A DNA stretch of 64,000 bases. Source: Apostichopus japonicus (Eukaryota; Echinodermata; Holothuroidea; Aspidochirotida; Stichopodidae). Each line of letters opens with the position of its first letter. Position 1 is the first letter of the stretch. A program made the position numbers and the translations under genes. The stretch lies in assembly GCF_037975245.1 (NCBI RefSeq), contig NC_092567.1, positions 21,114,876-21,178,875 on the forward strand. The letters are read 5' to 3'. The notes under the pieces are model-generated. The model ran no database searches. It was not told where the DNA came from and saw only the letters and a program-made list of their open reading frames with translations. Below, one piece after another: positions 63,651 through 64,000 of this stretch.

Positions 63651-64000
63651 CATATTTGGTTAGTGTTTTTGTTTACATTTCTTTGAGGTTACACAAAATA
63701 CAAAACAAAAACAAAAATCTTTCAAAATATCTTCAAAAAAACAAAAAAAACAAAAATTTTTCAAAATGTCTTCCAAGCTGATACATTATATAATATAATG
63801 ATCGAAATTAGAACGGATGAAAATGAATATTACATATTTTCACATTTCGAACATCTTTCCTTCTTCAAATTAGTTTTAACTAGGAGGAGTATCATCTATC
63901 ACGTGACATCACGTGACATGACACAAGAACGAAACGGTCAAACGTCAGTCTTAATTAAAAGATTCAGTTACGTCACGAGACATTTAAAGATCTGCTTTAT
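63651..64000. other. 3' flank of the sulfotransferase
   Basis: A-rich, with a short repeat of CAAAACAAAAACAAAAAT and TTTCAAAAT.TCTTC (about 63690-63775), and CACGTGACAT twice at about 63900-63918. No gene recognised. Confidence 0.5.

Overview
This is eukaryotic, AT-rich DNA with spliced genes, GT-AG introns, tRNA-derived SINEs and many short hAT-type transposons. The gene content (a RASSF9/10-type protein and a WSCD-type sulfotransferase) and the very frequent TAGGCCTA-like words fit a marine deuterostome invertebrate. I favour an echinoderm, perhaps a sea cucumber, but the species is an inference and not shown by the sequence.

Layout. 1-8.7 kb is gene-poor: a 21-bp minisatellite (1.05-1.35 kb) and two head-to-tail foldback repeats full of AT-rich iterons (7.56-8.52 kb). 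8.86-11.72 kb holds one intronless reading frame of 954 residues, an N-terminal RASSF protein of the RASSF9/10 type, ending in a strong class I PDZ ligand (ETWV). 11.7-18 kb is intergenic, with a hAT MITE and a cluster of AGGCCT-like words. 18.13-35.76 kb is a split gene that I could join over 14 exons into one open frame of 500 residues. Its N-terminus carries an HMGN-like nucleosome-binding motif (RRSSRLSSKP) and basic segments, followed by an acidic stretch and then a Pro/Thr/Ser-rich tail built from small exons that nearly all start and end in phase 1. Two of these exons are a clear tandem duplication.

36-43 kb has no recognised gene, a roughly 125-bp satellite and a hAT MITE with a perfect target-site duplication. 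43.2-47.4 kb, minus strand, has two open frames (289 and 246 residues), each beginning with one hydrophobic segment followed by a long polar low-complexity region. I do not recognise either. 47.4-55.6 kb is repeat-rich: about 700 bp of CAT/ATG trinucleotide repeat, long TA tracts and another hAT MITE. 55.65-63.59 kb is a five-exon gene for a 352-residue type II Golgi sulfotransferase of the WSCD family. It has clear PAPS-binding motifs but no WSC domain. One of its introns contains a 1.7-kb hAT-like insertion.

The genes do not form an operon or an obvious pathway. RASSF9/10 proteins act in cell polarity and junction signalling, the HMGN-like protein would act on chromatin, and the sulfotransferase would act on glycans in the Golgi. 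The strongest leads are the HMGN-like motif outside vertebrates, the phase-1 mini-exon array with its duplicated exon, the PDZ-ligand C-terminus of the RASSF protein, and at least six hAT-type insertions with readable 8-bp target duplications.
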